Shown: positions 18,542 to 29,070 of the stretch, piece by piece | How the letters are laid out: each line of letters begins with the position of its first letter | Position numbering within the stretch: position 1 is the stretch's first letter | Translations under genes and position numbers: made by a program | Source of the DNA: 'Nostoc azollae' 0708 | Lineage (GTDB): Bacteria > Cyanobacteriota > Cyanobacteriia > Cyanobacteriales > Nostocaceae | Assembly (NCBI RefSeq): GCF_000196515.1 | Contig: NC_014248.1 | Span: forward strand, 1,039,501 to 1,103,500 | DNA: 64,000 nt | Direction of reading: 5' to 3' | Notes under the pieces: model-generated | Seen by the model: the letters and a program-made list of their open reading frames with translations, nothing else | Database searches by the model: none | Told to the model about the DNA's origin: nothing

Positions 18542-20989
18542 ATGTTTGAACACTTCACGTCCGAAGCCATTAGGGTAATTATGTTAGCTCAGGAGGAAGC
18601 ACGCCGCCTGGGACACAATTTCGTAGGCACTGAACAAATTCTCCTGGGTTTAATGGGAGAAGGAACCGGAGTGGCTGCGAAAGTGCTAGCTGAGTTGGGT
18701 GTTACCCTGAAAGATGCGCGTCGGGAAGTAGAGAAAATTATTGGTCGGGGTTCTGGTTTTGTTCCGCCGGAAATTCCTTTTACACCAAAAGTAAAAAGTC
18801 TGTTTGAGCAATCTTTTAGAGAAGCTCATAGTCTTGGACACAACTACATAAACACTGAACATTTATTGTTAGGTTTAACTGAAGCCGGGGAAGGAGTGGC
18901 GGCCAAAGTTCTGCAAAATTTGGGAGTTGAGTTGCAAGGTATCCGTGCTGCTGTTATTAGTCGTTTGGGTGAAGATGTAACTGTTTTCGCAGGCACTGTA
19001 AGCGGGTCTAAGCGTAATCAAAACCTAAGTATAGAAGAGTTTGGTAGAAATCTGACCAAAATGGCTCAGGATGGCAAGCTTGATCCTGTTGTTGGTCGTC
19101 AACGAGAAATTGAGCGCACGGTGCAAATTTTGGGTCGTCGCACCAAAAATAACCCGGTTTTAATTGGAGAACCAGGTGTTGGTAAAACTGCTATCGCAGA
19201 AGGTTTAGCCCAACGTATCATTAACCAAGATGTACCAGAAGTGCTGTTGAACAAGCAAGTCATCAGTCTGGACATGGGTTTACTAGTAGCTGGAACTCGT
19301 TTCCGTGGCGACTTTGAGGAACGCCTGAAAAAAATCATGGATGAAATTCGATCAGAAGGCAATATCATCCTGGTGATTGATGAAATTCACACCTTAGTCG
19401 GTGCAGGTGGTACAGAAGGCGGTTTAGATGCAGCTAACATCCTGAAACCAGCTTTAGCAAGAGGTGAACTCCAATGTATTGGGGCAACCACCTTGGATGA
19501 ATACCGTAAACACATTGAGCGTGATGCGGCTTTAGAACGGCGTTTTCAACCAATTTTGGTGGGAGAACCTTCTGTAGGAGAAACCATTGAGATTCTCTAT
19601 GGGTTGCGTAGTGCTTATGAACAACATCATAAAGTCACCATCTCTGATGCAGCTGTAGTAGTAGCAGCACAGTTATCCGATAGATATATTAGTGATCGCT
19701 TCCTACCGGACAAAGCTATAGACTTAATTGATGAAGCTGGTTCTCGTGTACGTTTACGTCACTCCCGCATCATCAACAATAAAGAAATCAAACTGCAACT
19801 CAAAAACATCAGCAAAGACAAAGCAGAAGCTATCAGAGTTCAGGATTTTGGTAAAGCTAGTAAACTCAATCAAGAAGAACTAGAACTTCAGGCCAAAATA
19901 GACTTAGAAGATAACCTGCAAACAGTTAAAGCGATCGTTGACGAAGAAGACATCGCCCAAATCGTTGCCTCTTGGACAGGTGTCCCAGTTAACAAACTCA
20001 CCGAATCAGAATCAGAGTTACTACTGCACCTAGAAGACACCCTGCACAAACGCCTCATCGGTCAAGAACAAGCAGTTGCAGCCGTTTCTCGTTCCATCCG
20101 TCGCGCCCGTGTCGGCTTAAAGAATCCTAAGCGTCCCATCGCCAGCTTTATCTTCTCTGGTCCGACAGGAGTAGGGAAAACCGAACTAGCCAAAGCCCTA
20201 GCCGCTTACTTCTTCGGTGCAGGAGATTCCATGATTCGCTTGGATATGTCCGAATACATGGAAAGCCATAACGTTTCCAAACTTATCGGTTCACCTCCAG
20301 GTTACGTAGGCTACGACGAAGGCGGACAACTTACAGAAGCAGTAAGACGTAAACCATACACGGTGCTACTTTTCGACGAAATTGAAAAAGCGCACTCTGA
20401 TGTATTTAATATGCTGCTACAAATCTTGGATGAAGGACACCTCACCGATGCTAAAGGTCGTAAAGTAGACTTCAAGAACACCTTAATCATCTTAACTTCC
20501 AATATTGGTTCTAAGGTAATTGAGAAAGGCGGTATCAGTTTAGGCTTTGAATTTGATAATCAAGCCGACGCTAGTTATAACGGTATCCGTAAATTGGTAA
20601 ATGAAGAACTGAAAGCTTATTTCCGTCCTGAATTCCTCAACCGTGTTGATGATATTATCGTCTTCACCCAGTTGAATAAAGAAGAAGTTAAGCAAATCGC
20701 CGAAATCATGCTGCATGATGTTGCTAACCGATTAAAAGACCGAGGAATTAAACTCGAAGTCACAGAAAGCTTCAAAGAACTGGTTGTCAGAGAAGGTTAT
20801 GACCCAAGCTACGGTGCTAGACCTTTACGTCGAGCTATTATGCGTCTGTTAGAAGATTCTTTAGCTGAGGCTATCTTATCTAGTCACATCCTTGAAGGTG
20901 ATACAGCCATTGTCGATGTTGATGATGATGGTCAGGTAACAGTCAGAAAAGCAGAAACCCGCGAATTCCTGTTAGCTAATGTTGGCTAA
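18542..20989 (+). CDS. clpC: ATP-dependent Clp protease ATP-binding subunit ClpC
   Basis: This 815-residue HSP100 unfoldase feeds proteins to ClpP. The N domain begins [20 protein letters not shown] and has two Clp_N repeats ([26 protein letters not shown]). The first ATPase domain has [15 protein letters not shown] and [13 protein letters not shown], followed by the UVR-type middle region near residue 430. The second has [15 protein letters not shown] and [10 protein letters not shown], with a D2 small domain ending [21 protein letters not shown] use 18542, the family start; an in-frame ATG at 18491 adds 17 residues. The gene is complete. Confidence 0.95.
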   Translation: MFEHFTSEAIRVIMLAQEEARRLGHNFVGTEQILLGLMGEGTGVAAKVLAELGVTLKDARREVEKIIGRGSGFVPPEIPFTPKVKSLFEQSFREAHSLGHNYINTEHLLLGLTEAGEGVAAKVLQNLGVELQGIRAAVISRLGEDVTVFAGTVSGSKRNQNLSIEEFGRNLTKMAQDGKLDPVVGRQREIERTVQILGRRTKNNPVLIGEPGVGKTAIAEGLAQRIINQDVPEVLLNKQVISLDMGLLVAGTRFRGDFEERLKKIMDEIRSEGNIILVIDEIHTLVGAGGTEGGLDAANILKPALARGELQCIGATTLDEYRKHIERDAALERRFQPILVGEPSVGETIEILYGLRSAYEQHHKVTISDAAVVVAAQLSDRYISDRFLPDKAIDLIDEAGSRVRLRHSRIINNKEIKLQLKNISKDKAEAIRVQDFGKASKLNQEELELQAKIDLEDNLQTVKAIVDEEDIAQIVASWTGVPVNKLTESESELLLHLEDTLHKRLIGQEQAVAAVSRSIRRARVGLKNPKRPIASFIFSGPTGVGKTELAKALAAYFFGAGDSMIRLDMSEYMESHNVSKLIGSPPGYVGYDEGGQLTEAVRRKPYTVLLFDEIEKAHSDVFNMLLQILDEGHLTDAKGRKVDFKNTLIILTSNIGSKVIEKGGISLGFEFDNQADASYNGIRKLVNEELKAYFRPEFLNRVDDIIVFTQLNKEEVKQIAEIMLHDVANRLKDRGIKLEVTESFKELVVREGYDPSYGARPLRRAIMRLLEDSLAEAILSSHILEGDTAIVDVDDDGQVTVRKAETREFLLANVG

Positions 20990-21032
20990 ACGGTGAATAC
21001 CATCTCAACACTAATCGCTTAAAAATCAAAGT

Positions 21033-21078
21033 ATTAAGGGTGAAGGTTAAAGGTTTTTTCTTTACCTTTACTCTTAAT
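21033..21078 (+). terminator. Long hairpin after clpC
   Basis: ATTAAGGGTGAAGGTTAAAG pairs with CTTTACCTTTACTCTTAAT over about 19 positions, with a few G-T or mismatched pairs and a T-rich loop. It starts 44 bp past the clpC stop. The following T run is weak, so it may protect the mRNA end rather than act as a classic terminator. Confidence 0.5.
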
Positions 21079-21164
21079 GCTTTTGCATTCCTGTATTTTC
21101 TGCATATTCTCCAATACTATTCAGATAAGCTTCTTTCTCTCCCCCTATCTCCTATTCCCTTGTT

Positions 21165-21323
21165 TTAAAATTTGATCTGCAACTGACTCTTAAAAGTTTG
21201 ATTGCTAAATCGAGTATCACCAGTATCTAAATTCCGAAGTGCACTCCAACTATAACCAAAATCTATATCTACATTTGGAGCTATTTTAGCTGTGCAATGA
21301 ATTCCTATCCCCTCAAGTCTTGG
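21165..21323 (-). pseudogene. C-terminal fragment of a probable outer-membrane beta-barrel protein
   Basis: The minus strand reads GIGIHCTAKIAPNVDIDFGY, then SWSALRNLDTGDTRF and a final KSQLQIKF before TAA at 21165-21167. Alternating hydrophobic residues and a terminal phenylalanine are the marks of the last strands of outer-membrane barrels. No start or upstream portion is present. I cannot name the family. Confidence 0.45.
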
Positions 21324-21566
21324 GTTTAACCAGTAGCACCAACAGTATAATTTTACAATCTTTCCTCTCTACAGCAACAAAACAACAGCCTCTCATTCGT
21401 GCTAATACCGCGATGAACTCTCCTTGGTGGCAAGCAAGTCGCACAGAGAAATTCTGATCGGGGTCTACCTATTACTGTCAACCAGAAAGTGAGGTTGGTT
21501 AGTAATACTTCTGGTACTTACTGGGTTTCAGAATAGAGGAATTTTTGCAGCGATAGAATTCATTTT

Positions 21567-21731
21567 TTAATAGTCATTATCAGCCACACAAATACCTTTA
21601 CATTTAATCCTGTTGGTAGCAGTGCGCTGACAATGAGAACATAGAACTTTTTCGTTTTCTATTTCTTGATTTATCTTGATATTATCGCTTACCTGGAGCT
21701 TGTCTTTTTCCATCTGGAGTTTTTCATTCAT
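21567..21731 (-). CDS. Small cysteine-motif protein (54 aa)
   Basis: ATG at 21731 is preceded by GGAGAGGGGAG, a strong ribosome binding site. The protein has a charged helical N-terminal half (MNEKLQMEKDKLQ) and a C-terminal half with CSHCQRTATNRIKCKGICVA and a final DNDY. The cysteine pattern C-x2-C-x9-C-x3-C suggests a small metal-binding or redox protein. I recall similar short proteins in Nostoc-type genomes but know no function. Its integrity amid decayed sequence argues that it is a real gene. Confidence 0.6.
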   Translation of the reverse strand: MNEKLQMEKDKLQVSDNIKINQEIENEKVLCSHCQRTATNRIKCKGICVADNDY

Positions 21732-22393
21732 TTTACACTCCCCTCTCCATTCAAAACTTTGCGAAATACGATTTTATTATCACTCGCCATGTAGAAGTCG
21801 CGAGTGCATGCTTCCTGCTCCTAGCTACACTTCGCGTAGATTGCCCGTGTGCGCTCAAAGTGCGGGAGTCCTCATATTTCACCAGTCAAGGTTTGTTCAA
21901 CATAGTGCAGAAATTGAGGGGGTGATAAAGAACCTAAAAAGCTCCTGTATAAGGGTTATAGCCCTTATAAACTACTGATAAAATGTCCACTTATTGCGAA
22001 TAAAACTGATGACTTGTTCCATTAATTAAGACCATTCTTTTCGTATCTTTAGGTTTTCTGCTGACGTAGGCGGCTCCTGATAACTGCACACTTAATTGTC
22101 AATAAGCACTGTTTTCTTATCAATTTTTCCAAGGGGTCTATCACCTAAAACCTTTGTTATGTGATGGTTTCACCTTGCTTGTTACCCCCTCAAGTGCAGA
22201 AACCACCGCTTCCTTATCTCTGGAGCTCAGTTCAGATGGTGATTAGTGCGTTTGTGTCATCGACTGTGGTCGGTCCAATCATCGTCAACAGCAACAACAA
22301 TAGTATGTAAGCCACACCATGGTATTACGATATGTAACAATGTTTAGTTAGCTATAGGTTGAGTTGAATAAAATGAAACCCAACAAATAAATA
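21732..22393. other. Non-coding, degraded region
   Basis: I see no supportable gene. A 100-codon plus-strand frame at 21676-21978 is antisense to the small gene and has no family resemblance. A small palindrome, TAAGGGTTATAGCCCTTATA, lies near 21951-21970. Confidence 0.45.
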
Positions 22394-22557
22394 TACCTAT
22401 TGCAAAATTGTTTCTGTGGTATGATAGATAGCTTTAGATTTTATGTATTTTTGGTGTTCTTTGGGCTCCCTGATTCAAACATAACCCTGTACTCTAACTT
22501 TTGGCTAAAACAAAAACAACGCGCTATTGTAACATAAAATTAATTCTGCAAGAGATC
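22394..22557 (-). repeat. MITE family B, copy 1 (TA-flanked)
   Basis: A 164-bp element with ends like ACCTATTGCAAAATTG and, inverted, GATCTCTTGCAGAATTAA, flanked by TA. It is inverted relative to the copies at 28909 and 32794. All share the core AGCCAAAAGTTAGAGT and ATTAGCGAGCCCAAAGAACA. It has no coding capacity. Confidence 0.75.
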
Positions 22558-22675
22558 TAATATTATCACTGAAAATGGCGATTCTTCAGTCTCAATTGAA
22601 TTGTTGATTCCGGCAATCTTAGCCACAGGTGCAACTCCTCAAGATATTGGCCAGGTTATTGCTGGTGTGGGGTAA
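22558..22675 (+). pseudogene. Unrecognised C-terminal gene fragment
   Basis: Directly after the MITE an open frame reads NIITENGDSSVSIELLIPAI, then LATGATPQDIGQVIAGVG and TAA at 22673-22675. There is no start codon, and the MITE takes the place of the upstream part. I do not recognise the family. Confidence 0.35.
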
Positions 22676-22735
22676 AAGGAATTCAATGCTAAACTCTCAA
22701 ACTTTTCTCCACATTTGCTTTACCCCAACTCCTGC

Positions 22736-23335
22736 TTAACAAGATGTGGCGTACAAACGATCACCAATAATTCCGCGAATGGTCTCAACTAACTGACCAT
22801 AAACAGTATCAGATAAAACTGGTTGAGAGCCTTGTAAACTCACTTGTTGATCTAAATCAATCCAAGACTTACAACCACCGTATTCAGGCAAATAAGGAAT
22901 ATACTGTGCTTGGGGTAGTTTGTAAGTACGTAACAAGAGAATATATAAAGGCTGACGTGCTTTCCATTTTAGGCGATCGCTAATAAAATACTCATTCCAA
23001 ATATTAAAAAGTAGTAAATCACTGACAATAGACTCATCCGCAACTGGCAAAATATCTGTAATTTCTGCCCAACTACCGATCCGAATTGTTTCTGGATGCC
23101 ATCCTGATGTGACTGGACAGACAAGATTTACATACTCAGCCTTGAGCATAAAAGATTGTTGATGCTCATAAGTAGGATAGAGCAGAACCTGCTGATATGC
23201 AAGCTGAAAGCGTCCTCCTCGTTCATGAATACCTCCTTTACGAAGTAACATAATTGTTTTGCCGCTTTCCAACGCATTTACGGCTACTGCCCATTCTTTA
23301 AGAGCATGAAAAATGGTAGTCAATTCCATGAGCAT
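22736..23335 (-). CDS. DUF1802 family protein
   Basis: This 199-residue protein begins with FHALKEWAVAVNALESGKTI and MLLRKGGIHERGGRF, the DUF1802 signature (ALKEW, LLRKGGI, F), and continues with FLLYPTYEHQQ-type, LKWKARQPLYILLLRTYKL and YLPEYGGCKSWIDLD blocks. DUF1802 proteins are small soluble cyanobacterial and archaeal proteins of unknown role. The gene is complete, with start ATG at 23335 or three codons downstream (MELTTIF). Confidence 0.8.
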   Translation of the reverse strand: MLMELTTIFHALKEWAVAVNALESGKTIMLLRKGGIHERGGRFQLAYQQVLLYPTYEHQQSFMLKAEYVNLVCPVTSGWHPETIRIGSWAEITDILPVADESIVSDLLLFNIWNEYFISDRLKWKARQPLYILLLRTYKLPQAQYIPYLPEYGGCKSWIDLDQQVSLQGSQPVLSDTVYGQLVETIRGIIGDRLYATSC

Positions 23336-23487
23336 CTACTGTAACTCTGATTTTATTTAAGTTTAAGACGGTTAAAATGTAAAACTAGTGGAGACTGGAG
23401 GAAATAAATACTTAGTTCCCAAAACAAGCTTTCCTCCTGCCTTTTGGGTTTTCACACTAACCAGGGAAAAGAAAGTAGAGAAAAACT

Positions 23488-24447
23488 ATGCAAAAACGAA
23501 CACTAGGGAGATCCACCGTCCAAATCTCACCCATTCTGATGGGAACTTGGCAAGCCGGCAAAAGAATGTGGGTGGGAATTGAAGATGCTGACTCGATTAA
23601 AACCATTCGTGCTGCTTACGAGGCCGGAATTACAACCATAGATACTGCGGAAGTTTATGGTAATGGACATTCTGAACAGATTGTAGCTGAAACTTTGTCT
23701 GATGTGCGCGATCACGTCGAATATGCCACAAAAGTTTTTTCCAATCATCTCAAATATCAACAAGTGATTGAAGCTTGTGAACGTTCGCTGAAAAATCTGA
23801 AAACCGACTACATCGACCTTTACCAAATTCATTGGCCTGCTGGTTCTTTCAACAGTGAAATTGTACCTATAGAAGAAACAATGAGTGTCTTAAATCACCT
23901 CAAACAACAAGGAAAAATTCGTGCCATTGGAGTTTCTAATTTTTCCCGTGAACAAATAGTAGAAGCCTCCCAATATGGAACTATTGACAGTTTACAACCA
24001 CCTTACTCCTTATTTTGGCGGAATGTAGAAACAGATGCCATGCCCTACTGTATTGAAAACAATATTTCTATTTTGGCTTATTCACCTCTAGCCCAAGGAT
24101 TGTTAACTGGTAAATTTGGACCCGGTCATAAATTTGATCCAGAAGATAACCGAGCCAAAAATAGGTTATTTCAACGAGAAAACTTTGAACGTGCTCAACA
24201 GGCATTAGACCAACTCAGGCCCATAGCCGAAAATCATAATTGTAGTTTAGCCCAGTTAGCATTGGCCTGGTTAATTGTCCAACCCCAAACAAATGCGATC
24301 GCGGGTGCGAGATATCCCGAACAAGCAAAAGACAACGCCAAAGCCGCAGAGATAAAACTTTCAGTCGCAGAAATTGCCCAGATAGACAATATTGGCCGCA
24401 TTGTTACCGACCATTTCGACAATACAGGAATTATGTGGGATTGGTGA
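23488..24447 (+). CDS. Aldo/keto reductase
   Basis: This 319-residue NADPH-dependent oxidoreductase has a TIM-barrel. The start MQKRTLGRSTVQISPILMGT is followed by the catalytic Asp and Tyr (TIDTAEVYGNGHSE), Lys (YATKVF) and His (YQIHWP). The late nucleotide-binding block is AIAGARYPEQAKDNAKAA. Its sub-family resembles the YajO/general stress AKR group; the substrate is unknown. An A-rich leader with GGAAAAGAAAG precedes the start. Complete. Confidence 0.9.
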   Translation: MQKRTLGRSTVQISPILMGTWQAGKRMWVGIEDADSIKTIRAAYEAGITTIDTAEVYGNGHSEQIVAETLSDVRDHVEYATKVFSNHLKYQQVIEACERSLKNLKTDYIDLYQIHWPAGSFNSEIVPIEETMSVLNHLKQQGKIRAIGVSNFSREQIVEASQYGTIDSLQPPYSLFWRNVETDAMPYCIENNISILAYSPLAQGLLTGKFGPGHKFDPEDNRAKNRLFQRENFERAQQALDQLRPIAENHNCSLAQLALAWLIVQPQTNAIAGARYPEQAKDNAKAAEIKLSVAEIAQIDNIGRIVTDHFDNTGIMWDW

Positions 24448-25034
24448 TTGGTGATTGGTAATTGGTAATTAGAAAAATCTATTACCCAGTCCCGAGTCCC
24501 CAATGTTGCTAAATGAAATAAAAAGTCAACTTTAGTAAACAAGTGATCGTATCTTAATTAGGGTTTGCTAGATTATATTCATAAGGACACAGAAGAAAAA
24601 CAACCAACCAACCGGGCAATGACATAAGTGTCCCCCGTGATTAGCCCAACCAAGTTTTAGCATATACAACTTACAGTGGTATTCCGACTGTTATTGATAG
24701 TCGCGCCAAATCCCTAAGAGAAAAAACGAGAAAATGCTGAACTTGTCTGTTTTAGTATCCACCTTACTTATTGACTTTCAATCACTTAGTTAATCTTAAG
24801 AATTTGAAACTTCGGAATTCGCTAGAACCTGGTCAACCCTGACCAGGTTTTTAGATTTATATATATATAATTAGTTGTTATCAGGATTTGTTTTTATTGT
24901 TTATTCCAAAATAGCGCTCACCCTCAGAAAATCTGTTTAATTTGAAAGAGCGATCACATCAGCAAATCTAATGTTAAAAAAAGCCTATCCTTGATCAACT
25001 CAATAATCACACTTTTGGCAGCTAATTACTTTAC
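24448..25034. other. Intergenic region with orphan terminator
   Basis: No coding frame is supported. Tandem copies of an ATTGGTGATT-type octamer follow the reductase gene at 24440-24470. A strong terminator-like hairpin lies at 24826-24852, with about 280 bp of non-repetitive sequence before it that could be a small RNA. Confidence 0.45.
24826..24852 (+). terminator. Orphan rho-independent terminator
   Basis: AACCTGGTC (24826-24834) pairs perfectly with GACCAGGTT (24841-24849) over a six-base loop, and the T run TTTTT follows at once. No gene on the plus strand ends nearby; the reductase stops 380 bp upstream. It may end a non-coding RNA. Confidence 0.6.
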
Positions 25035-26134
25035 CCCAGATTTCGCACTTCATTTCGTAGTACATATACATGTATAAGGTAATTACAAAAAGCTACGTAG
25101 TAAACACATAATTTAAATAGTAAAAAAAATAGACAATACAATAGAAATTCCCAACGACTTAGAACTCGTAAGTATTGACAATAAATTCAGGGTAAAAGAT
25201 GAGAAAATGAATATAAATAAGCCTGAACTAAATAGAAATACCCAAAAATATAAATTACCGAAAATAAGATTTTGAGAGTAATAAATTGGAGCACTTGGGA
25301 AGAATAGCAGGAATAATAGATGAGATAGGAACTGTAGGAAAAATCAATGAGATATTCTTAATAGATAGTAGAGAGAAAGTGACTACAGGAGAAATAGTCA
25401 AAGCAATCATTATGGACTAGGTTTTCTATGGAGACCATTATATTTATTTCCTCGATTTTCTGAGAAAAAAGCCATAGAACATTTATTAGGAGTGGGAATT
25501 GAAGGCGAAGATTTAAATGATGATAAAATAGGCAGAGTAATGGATAATCCATACAAATATGGATTAACTCAATTATTCCTAATAATTGCCTTAGAACTAG
25601 CAAAAAAATATGGAGTAGCAACCAAATATTCCCATTTAGATTCAACCTCATTGCATTTGCATGGAGAGTATAATAATTACCTAAATAATCTAGGACAGGA
25701 ATTATTGAATATTTCAGAGCCAGTGCGTTGGGTGGGTTCCCCGACTTGTTAGGGAAGCTCCTCTGAAAGAGGCAGCAACTGGCGTATGTTTTCAAGGGAT
25801 TAATTTTCTGATTACACAAGGAGTTCATAGGATTCTGAACTTGACAGAGGCACTTTGTCAAGTTCAGAATCCTACCTACAGCTTGTCAAAAGTATTATTT
25901 ATTTTCTTAGTTTTCAAATCTCTAATTCACTATTGCATAGTCTTGTATTTTCATAAGTGATTGAAAAGTTCAAATTTAAGATTGTTGTCTAACTAGCTTT
26001 TTTTAGACAATAAGAAAGCTGGAACTTTGACGTGGATAATTTATATTATCATGGCTACTGGATTTTTAAAACCTATAGTTCTGAATTACCTATTAATTTA
26101 GTTTATTTATGCTACTGATTTAAGTGCGGAATGT
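25035..26134 (+). mobile_element. IS1634-derived deletion element, copy 2 (1100 bp)
   Basis: The sequence appears identical over 1100 bp to 35677-36776. The ends CCCAGATTTCGCAC and, inverted, ACATTCCGCAC form terminal inverted repeats. Inside, an N-terminal IS1634-type transposase fragment reads AGIIDEIGTVGKINEIF, then a stop, then GDHYIYFLDFLRKKAIEHLL, IGRVMDNPYKYGLTQLFL and KYSHLDSTSLHLHGEYNN. It breaks off at a stop after SPTC, and the rest is non-coding tail. About two thirds of a normal transposase, including the later catalytic residues, are missing. TTTACC occurs just outside both ends and may be the target duplication. Confidence 0.75.
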
Positions 26135-26189
26135 CGGTTTACCTTTTCGCCTTACTATTAATTGTCCTGTTTGACCTGCTCCTGTTGAT

Positions 26190-26660
26190 ATTGCTGTTCT
26201 TATTCGCTCAATTAGTTAATGCCCTGGTATTTGAATATACCAAACAATATCTTACTTATCTATAAGATATCGTCTTAAAAGGTAGTTGGAAGGGTAAAAG
26301 ATACGATGATATTGCCAGAGAATTAAATTTAGCCAATACATATATTAAAAATGATGTTATTTTTGTTCGAAACTATGGAAGATGCTAACATAAACTATGG
26401 GTGAACCAGTCAGTAAAAAGAATTCTCTTCTAGCACTGAATCGCGCTAAACAAAGTACAAACCACTAGCAAAATTCCCATCTGTTCACAGGTTAGAAAAT
26501 CCTCATCATCCAGTAGCTTTGAATTCTCCTTTCTATATCGAACGCTACTCCCTGGAATCTCTGCATGACACTATAGAGTCTTTCTGTCATGAAGTGATCG
26601 CCCAACCTGCCACACCCATTCCTATCAAAGCCCCAAGACATAATAAAGTTACTTTTTAGT
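26190..26660 (+). pseudogene. HTH plus AAA-like domain protein, N-terminal remnant
   Basis: Readings across frames give LVNALVFEYTKQYLTYL, then VLKGSWKGKRYDDIARELNL and ANTYIKNDV. This is the helix-turn-helix that opens many cyanobacterial vWA/MoxR-associated or AAA-like proteins. About 100 codons later comes NPHHPVALNSPFYIERYSLE, then QPATPIPIKAPR, the start of the AAA-like ATPase domain, ending at a stop before the GKTSL of the Walker A. Several stops and shifts interrupt it and the large C-terminal part is gone. Confidence 0.6.
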
Positions 26661-26913
26661 GACACTCTCTGATATGGATACTAAATTTTTATAGAATTAA
26701 AGAAATGATTAAAAAATCAATAGTTTACAAGAAGTATCGTACTGAATTTGTTTACTGTATTCATCTTTTGTAAGCGTTCAGGGGGTGTAAAATAGAAGAA
26801 AAACAACCCCCAAAGTCAAGCTAATCAATCAAATTCAACTGCTTTCAAGAAACTTATCCATGACTCTTGCTAACTTATCATTATTCTACCAATTATCAGC
26901 CACAAAGAGATAA

Positions 26914-27841
26914 CTAGGCACTTGTATTAATAGAGAAAACCCAATCACATAAAATCGGGTTCACTGGTTCAGGTGCTTCATCATGGGGACAATGACCAGC
27001 AGTAAGGAAATATTCTTTTAATTGGGAATAATATTGGTGGAATTTTTGAGAACGTTCCCGCGCTTTCACCCAAGGATCTGCTTCACCCCACAATAACAAC
27101 AAATGATAAGTTAGTCGCTTGAGTAAAACATCAACTTTTTCCCCTTGGGGAGTGGTGAAAACAGAAATAAAGACATCTAAAGCGCCTTGATAATAAGCCG
27201 GACTTTGAATTTCTGCTACTAATTTATCAGTAATTGCAGTTTTGTTTAAATAAACCTTTTCTACGGTACAAAGAATTACCCAACCTTGATCCACATGTTG
27301 AAATAATAAAGCCTAGAATAAACATTGTTTAAAAGACCATTTGACAGTTTTACCTAAAAATAATTGTTGTACAGGATTTTTAGGAGGTTGAATTTGAGCC
27401 TGTATAGCTTCCGGTTCAGAAAAAGGCCCAGCACTATTAAAGTAATACTACCTGAGGGATAATATCAGGATATTGCGCATCTAGACACAAACAAGCATAT
27501 CCTCCCAGGGAATTACCTGCTACTACTATTTTTTCACCAATAACTTTACTAATAAAGTCTCGCAATTGGTCACGGCATAAGTCCCCACTGTACTGTAATT
27601 TCGGTTTTGGTGACCGTCCAAATCCCAAAGGGTCAATAGCAAGTACTTGACAGTCTGCACACAGTCCAGTCAGATTTTTTCGCCAGTGGTCTGTGGAAGT
27701 ACCAAAGCCATGTACTAACAGTAAGGGAGGAAGCTGGGGTTATTTCTCTCAGGTTTGTACATAGTAAACGTTATGTCCCCGCCATTGCTAGTATTAGCCA
27801 GGAACTGGAGTTGTAAAAGGTGTTATAGCTGTCTGCATCAT
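26914..27841 (-). pseudogene. Alpha/beta-fold hydrolase, inactivated
   Basis: From ATG 27841 it reads MMQTAITPFTTPVPG, a stop, WQWRGHNVYYVQT, more stops, then PPLLLVHGFGTSTDHWRKNL (oxyanion HGFG), IDPLGFGRSPKPKLQYS and VVAGNSLGGYACLCLDAQYP (nucleophile elbow GNSLGG). After further breaks come TYHLLLLWGEADPWVKA (catalytic Asp) and FLTAGHCPHDEAPE (catalytic His) and the C-terminal end at 26914. All triad blocks are present in order, so the gene was recently functional. The substrate is unknown; cyanobacterial relatives are plastid-type hydrolases of unknown role. Confidence 0.8.
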
Positions 27842-27997
27842 AGGAAGAAATGTTAAGTATGGTTAATATTATTAGAGTAGCAGATTCTCTAAACCCAACC
27901 TGATCACGCTCAAGTACTGCGTCAAGGTATATTAAACACATTATTCGGAGTTATATAAGTATTTACACTCAATCTTTCTTATAGGGTGCGTCAGACC

Positions 27998-28235
27998 AGC
28001 CCTTTCAATGGGAACAGATGAACTACTAAATCAAGGGACGAAACCCACTCCCTGTCTAAAGTACCAAATTAGGGCTTGAGGCTATCGATATCATTAAGGG
28101 CGATTACAGCATCAACTCAAGTCAAAAATTATGTCTTGAATTGAGTATTTTTTTGAAGACAACGTCGTAATAACGATAGGACAAGGATGAAGAGAGAACT
28201 GGAAAAATAGTACAAACGACCACATTGAAAGGGCT
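27998..28235. repeat. 238-bp terminal-inverted-repeat element with 14-bp direct repeats
   Basis: AGCCCTTTCAATG at the left end is repeated inverted at the right end (CATTGAAAGGGCT). The same 14 bases, GGGTGCGTCAGACC, lie directly outside both ends (27984-27997 and 28236-28249). The interior has no reading frame. The direct repeat is either a long target duplication or part of a pre-existing repeat, since an inverted partner (TCTGACGCATCC) lies about 30 bp further on. Confidence 0.6.
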
Positions 28236-28473
28236 GGGTGCGTCAGACCGATAAATTGGTTAGTATCAAAAGATTTTCGACATCTGACGCATCCTAGAGT
28301 GCCAGTTGCATAAGTCCTGATTATACAAAAGCAAACTGGGAATAGGGAAAAAGTCTAATGCACAGGCTTTCTAGGCATATTTCACGAATCAGTGAGAAAT
28401 TCTCTAAGTTGTCCACGAGTTTTCCACATTTGACGTTTAGGATAATTGTATCGAAACCCAGTAGGTACTAAAA

Positions 28474-28685
28474 ATGCAATTAATCACAGCTATTTTCAAC
28501 CACTTCTCAGGACAAATAGCCGATGATACAGTTCTTCCAGCCAAGAAGCCCAGGGTGTGTTTAGTTTGGAAGAGCTAGTGGAAATATTAGAGCAGTTAGC
28601 TCACTATGAAGAAACTGTTGCATGGTTTTTTCCGAATCTGTAAGAAATTAAGAATGAACTGGAAACAGTAGAAGTTGAGCAATAA
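28474..28685 (+). pseudogene. Unrecognised small gene remnant
   Basis: The plus strand reads MQLITAIFNHFSGQIADDTV, then in a second frame VFSLEELVEILEQLAHYEET, VAWFFPNL, a stop, and EIKNELETVEVEQ to a stop at 28683-28685. The helical, acidic composition suggests a real former protein. I do not recognise it. Confidence 0.3.
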
Positions 28686-28908
28686 TCAAGCTCATATTGT
28701 ACTTAGCGCAAATATACGTTACGTTTTTCAACCTTCTGGTTGGTTTACCAAAACATATCAATAATTACATCTAAACAAGTTAGCCGACCCAAAGCATCTA
28801 CCAAATATCTATACAAATAGTGTAAGCAACATCAGTAGTGCAGTAATTTGTCAGTAAAGTCTGCCCCGTTGATGTTATATTTCGTTAGAATACTATTCTC
28901 TAGTAATA

Positions 28909-29070
28909 GACCTCTTGCAGAATTAATTATATGTTATAATCAGCGATTGTCTTTTTAGCCAAAAGTTAGAGTTACAGGGTTATGTTTGAATTAGCGAGCC
29001 TAAAGAACACCAAAAATACATAAAATCTAAAGCTATCTATCATACCACAGAAACAATTTTGCAATAGGTC
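28909..29070 (+). repeat. MITE family B, copy 2, inserted in a transposase remnant
   Basis: A 162-bp element, GACCTCTTGCAGAATTAATT on the left and AATTTTGCAATAGGTC on the right, flanked by TA on both sides (28907-28908 and 29071-29072). The minus-strand transposase reading TVIPWATVF runs straight into its right end, so the element cut that gene. Confidence 0.78.

Noticed and set aside
25358-25861. 167-codon minus-strand frame, repeated at 36000-36503
   Set aside because: It is antisense to the IS1634 transposase fragment, and its duplication only reflects the repeated element.
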